From: Hyphomicrobiales bacterium
GTDB taxonomy: Bacteria > Pseudomonadota > Alphaproteobacteria > Micropepsales > Micropepsaceae
Direction: 5' to 3'
DNA length: 7,911 nt
Assembly (NCBI GenBank): GCA_017849395.1
Contig: JAFIHO010000104.1
Span: forward strand, 1 to 7,911
The notes below the pieces were generated by a model that saw only the letters and a program-made list of their open reading frames with translations, did no database searches and had not been told where the DNA came from. Positions 6,383 through 7,911 of the stretch are shown in pieces. The position numbers were made by a program, and so were the translations under genes. Every line of letters starts with the position of its first letter. The stretch's first letter is position 1.

Positions 6383-7138
6383 TCAACGCGGCTTCTGGAA
6401 TTTCAGCATGAACTGGTTGGTACGCCCACGCACATCATTCTCGAACACCCGCTTGGTGCCGTCATCGGTGGCGTAATGCAGATCCTTGCCCTCAGCCACC
6501 AGCTTGAAGCCCGCCGCCTCGGCTTCCTTCTTCACGGTGGACGCCTTGATGCGGTGCAGGGTCTCGGTGACATCGTCGCCCGAGCTTTCCGCCGCGCTGT
6601 GATCGAGCACGATGTAATAGCCGCCGGGCTTCAGCGACTTGAAGATCGCCTTGTTCACCTCATTCACGTCCATCGCATAGGATTTGTTGTGCATGTCGTG
6701 ATAGTTGAGCGAGGTCCACACGACATCCACCGGCTCGGGCGTGACGAACTGCGGCAGCGGTCCGTGAATGACGCCCAGATTCTTGTAGACCTTCTTCAGG
6801 TCCGTGAACTGCATGTCGGGGTCCTTGCCCTGGCCCTTCAACCGCGCGTCATACTGGGTGCCGAAATAGGCATAAACGCGGCCATTGGGCTCCACGGCCT
6901 TGGCGAAAATGCGGGTGAAATATCCTCCACCCGGCAGCAGGTCCACCACCACCGAACCCGGCTTGATCCCGGCAAAGGCCAGCATCGCGGCAGGCTTGCG
7001 GTTCTCGTCGCGCGCCTTGTCGGCGTCGGGACGATTGGAATCGGCAATCGCCTTCTCGACATAGGCGGGCGCGGCCAGCAGCGGCGCGGCGCACAGACTC
7101 ATGGCCGTTACGGCCAGCAGCATGTTCAGATGTTTCAT
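6383..7138 (-). CDS. Predicted class I SAM-dependent methyltransferase with a signal peptide (COG4798-like)
   Basis: 251 residues from the ATG at 7138, which has a strong RBS (GGGAGAGGG) and starts a Sec-like signal (MKHLNMLLAVTAMSLCAAPLLA). The longer frame to 7240 reads back into intergenic repeat sequence and is unlikely. The fold signs are motif I VVVDLLPGGGYFTRIF (63-78), then GRVYAYF (86-92), VDVVWTSLNYHDMHN (137-151), and the post-motif region LKPGGYYIVLDHSA (169-182). A conserved tail, HRIKASTVKKEAEAAGFKL (195-213), also occurs in Rossmann methyltransferases. The pattern resembles COG4798 predicted methyltransferases, which are often exported; their substrate is unknown. It is the first gene of the four-gene operon. 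Whether SAM is available outside the cytoplasm is an open question, so it may have a different ligand. Confidence 0.85.
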   Translation of the reverse strand: MKHLNMLLAVTAMSLCAAPLLAAPAYVEKAIADSNRPDADKARDENRKPAAMLAFAGIKPGSVVVDLLPGGGYFTRIFAKAVEPNGRVYAYFGTQYDARLKGQGKDPDMQFTDLKKVYKNLGVIHGPLPQFVTPEPVDVVWTSLNYHDMHNKSYAMDVNEVNKAIFKSLKPGGYYIVLDHSAAESSGDDVTETLHRIKASTVKKEAEAAGFKLVAEGKDLHYATDDGTKRVFENDVRGRTNQFMLKFQKPR

Positions 7139-7157
7139 GATCCCTCTCCCTTTTCTT

Positions 7158-7207
7158 CCGGCTGTGCCGGCGAACACTACGGCATCTACGTGACCGGCAA
7201 TAGCCGG
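7158..7207 (-). other. Leader region of the operon with two CCGGC/GCCGG hairpins
   Basis: Between the repeat copy and the methyltransferase RBS there are two small perfect inverted repeats. One is CCGGC (7158-7162) with GCCGG (7166-7170) around a 3-nt loop; the other is CCGGC (7194-7198) with GCCGG (7203-7207) around a 4-nt loop. In the transcript both would fold upstream of the first gene of the operon. I see no convincing -35/-10 pair here, so the operon promoter is not located. They may belong to the adjoining repeat element. Confidence 0.4.
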
Positions 7208-7210
7208 ACT

Positions 7211-7294
7211 CTGGCTTTCTTCCCCGCGTGGCGAAGCCATTGGCGGGGGAAGGTGTCACAGCGAGGTGTCGCCGGAGGCGACCCGGGCTGTGAC
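7211..7294 (-). repeat. Bipartite two-hairpin intergenic repeat, copy 2
   Basis: Read on the minus strand, this has the same order as copy 1. The first hairpin has 8-bp arms GTCACAGC (7294-7287) and GCTGTGAC (7262-7255), with an inner stem formed by plus-strand GTCGCC (7268-7273) and GGCGAC (7277-7282). The second has arms CCCCGC and GCGGGG (plus strand 7222-7227 and 7243-7248). The shared blocks CTTCCCCCGCCA, GCTTCGCC, CGCGGGG and AGAAAGC lie at 7252-7241, 7237-7230, 7228-7222 and 7220-7214. It begins 13 nt after the Lrp-family stop, again just downstream of a gene in that gene's own direction, and precedes the operon. Confidence 0.75.
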
Positions 7295-7307
7295 GGATGG
7301 GGGTCAC

Positions 7308-7787
7308 TCAAGACGGAACCTCTATCGGGATTCCCGGCTCATTCTTCGACGCGTGAATGACCAGCGAACTTTTCACGCTGGCGACATTGCGGGCAGCGGT
7401 GAGCGTGTCGGTAATGAAACTCTGGAAAGACGACAGATCCTTTGCCGCACATTTGAGCAGGAAATCCACCTCGCCCGACAGCATGTAGCATTCGCGCACC
7501 TGCGGCCAGCCGCGGGCGCTTTCCTCGAACGCCTTCAGGTCGGCATCCTTCTGGCTGGACAGACCGACGAACACGAAGGCCTGCACCTCGAAGCCCAGGG
7601 CCTTGGCATCCAGATCGGCGTGATAACCGGTGATGTATCCGGCTTTCTCCAGCGCGCGCATGCGGCGCAGGCAGGGCGGCGCCGTGATGCGGGCCCGGCG
7701 CGACAGCTCCACATTTGTGATGCGGCCGTCGGCCTGGAGCTCCGCCAGGATTCGCAGGTCGATCGCGTCCAGCTTGCGGTTGTCCAC
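7308..7787 (-). CDS. Lrp/AsnC family transcriptional regulator
   Basis: 159 residues if translation begins at the GTG at 7787 (reads DNRKLDAIDLRILAELQADG), which fits the normal family length and is preceded by AGGAA at 9 nt. The frame is open to an ATG at 7895, but the extra 36 residues do not resemble an Lrp N-terminus and would cover the candidate promoter. A winged helix-turn-helix occupies about 5-55 (VELSRRARITAPPCLRRMRALEKAGYI, with the recognition helix around 34-48). A RAM ligand-binding domain follows at about 68-145 (VQAFVFVGL, then MLSGEVDFLLKC at 102-113, the usual G-x-x-D effector region). The family forms octamers or similar oligomers that sense amino acids. The target may be its own promoter and possibly the downstream operon in the same orientation; this is inference. 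Confidence 0.92.
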   Translation of the reverse strand: MDNRKLDAIDLRILAELQADGRITNVELSRRARITAPPCLRRMRALEKAGYITGYHADLDAKALGFEVQAFVFVGLSSQKDADLKAFEESARGWPQVRECYMLSGEVDFLLKCAAKDLSSFQSFITDTLTAARNVASVKSSLVIHASKNEPGIPIEVPS

Positions 7788-7823
7788 GTCCGAAAATTCC
7801 TGAAAGGCCAAAGTCTGTGGCGG

Positions 7824-7853
7824 GTTATAAGCCGTTCCGCCCGGAGCGCGCAA
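7824..7853 (-). promoter_or_regulatory. Candidate promoter of the Lrp-family gene
   Basis: On the minus strand TTGCGC (7853-7848) and TATAAC (7829-7824, 5 of 6 to TATAAT) are 18 nt apart, which puts a start of transcription near 7817 and a leader of about 30 nt before the GTG at 7787. This supports the GTG over the ATG at 7895. The -35 matches weakly. Confidence 0.4.
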
Positions 7854-7863
7854 TAATATTTCG
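7849..7863. promoter_or_regulatory. 15-bp near-palindrome, possible Lrp-family autoregulatory operator
   Basis: CGCAATAATATTTCG is a 15-bp interrupted palindrome, 6 of 7 base pairs matched about a central base, AT-rich in the middle. Its size and AT-rich core are like Lrp/AsnC sites (15-bp consensus), and it overlaps the candidate -35 of the Lrp-family gene. Binding by this regulator is inference. Confidence 0.35.
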
Positions 7864-7911
7864 CAACAGGCGTCTAAAATTACCGCGCAGGGCAATATCT
7901 AACCTTATGCA

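Noticed and set aside
7181..7201. Plus-strand GIYVTGN peptide resembling the start of a GIY-YIG nuclease
   Set aside because: It stands alone in an intergenic leader; no YIG motif, catalytic Arg or Glu follows in the same frame.
7139..7240. N-terminal extension of the methyltransferase to the ATG at 7240
   Set aside because: The extension would translate part of the intergenic repeat and its leader hairpins and would bury a clear signal peptide and strong RBS at 7138.

Overview
The window is GC-rich and tightly packed, with Sec-type signal peptides on many products. The protein families (MarC, a soluble-type PQQ dehydrogenase, an M13 peptidase, an exported COG4798-like methyltransferase, Lrp/AsnC) and a bipartite intergenic hairpin repeat suggest an alphaproteobacterium, possibly near Rhizomicrobium/Micropepsis, Caulobacterales or Sphingomonadales. 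This placement is inference from gene content only. No plasmid, phage, IS, CRISPR, tRNA or rRNA signal is visible.

Layout: (1) 1-335, + strand, the C-terminal end of a MarC-family membrane protein. Its stop codon is interleaved with that of the next gene in one CTAG. (2) 332-2814, an oxidation module: a 672-residue PQQ-dependent dehydrogenase on the minus strand, divergent across 185 bp from a 92-residue periplasmic cytochrome c on the plus strand. The two probably form a donor/acceptor pair. (3) 2815-2945, a convergent gap with a possible terminator and copy 1 of a two-hairpin repeat. (4) 2946-7138, a four-gene minus-strand operon with 14-19 nt spacers. In transcription order it encodes a secreted SAM-fold methyltransferase, a secreted two-repeat beta protein (DUF5666-like), an M13 zinc endopeptidase and a class A (PAP2) acid phosphatase. 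All four carry signal peptides. (5) 7139-7307, the operon leader and copy 2 of the repeat. (6) 7308-7787, an Lrp/AsnC-family regulator on the minus strand, with a candidate promoter and a 15-bp near-palindrome upstream.

Functionally the window is dominated by cell-envelope proteins: periplasmic substrate oxidation feeding a cytochrome, and a co-transcribed set for peptide and phosphate-ester hydrolysis. I do not see a clear new defence or mobile system. The least expected features are the exported methyltransferase leading the operon, the paired intergenic repeat, and the shared CTAG stop.
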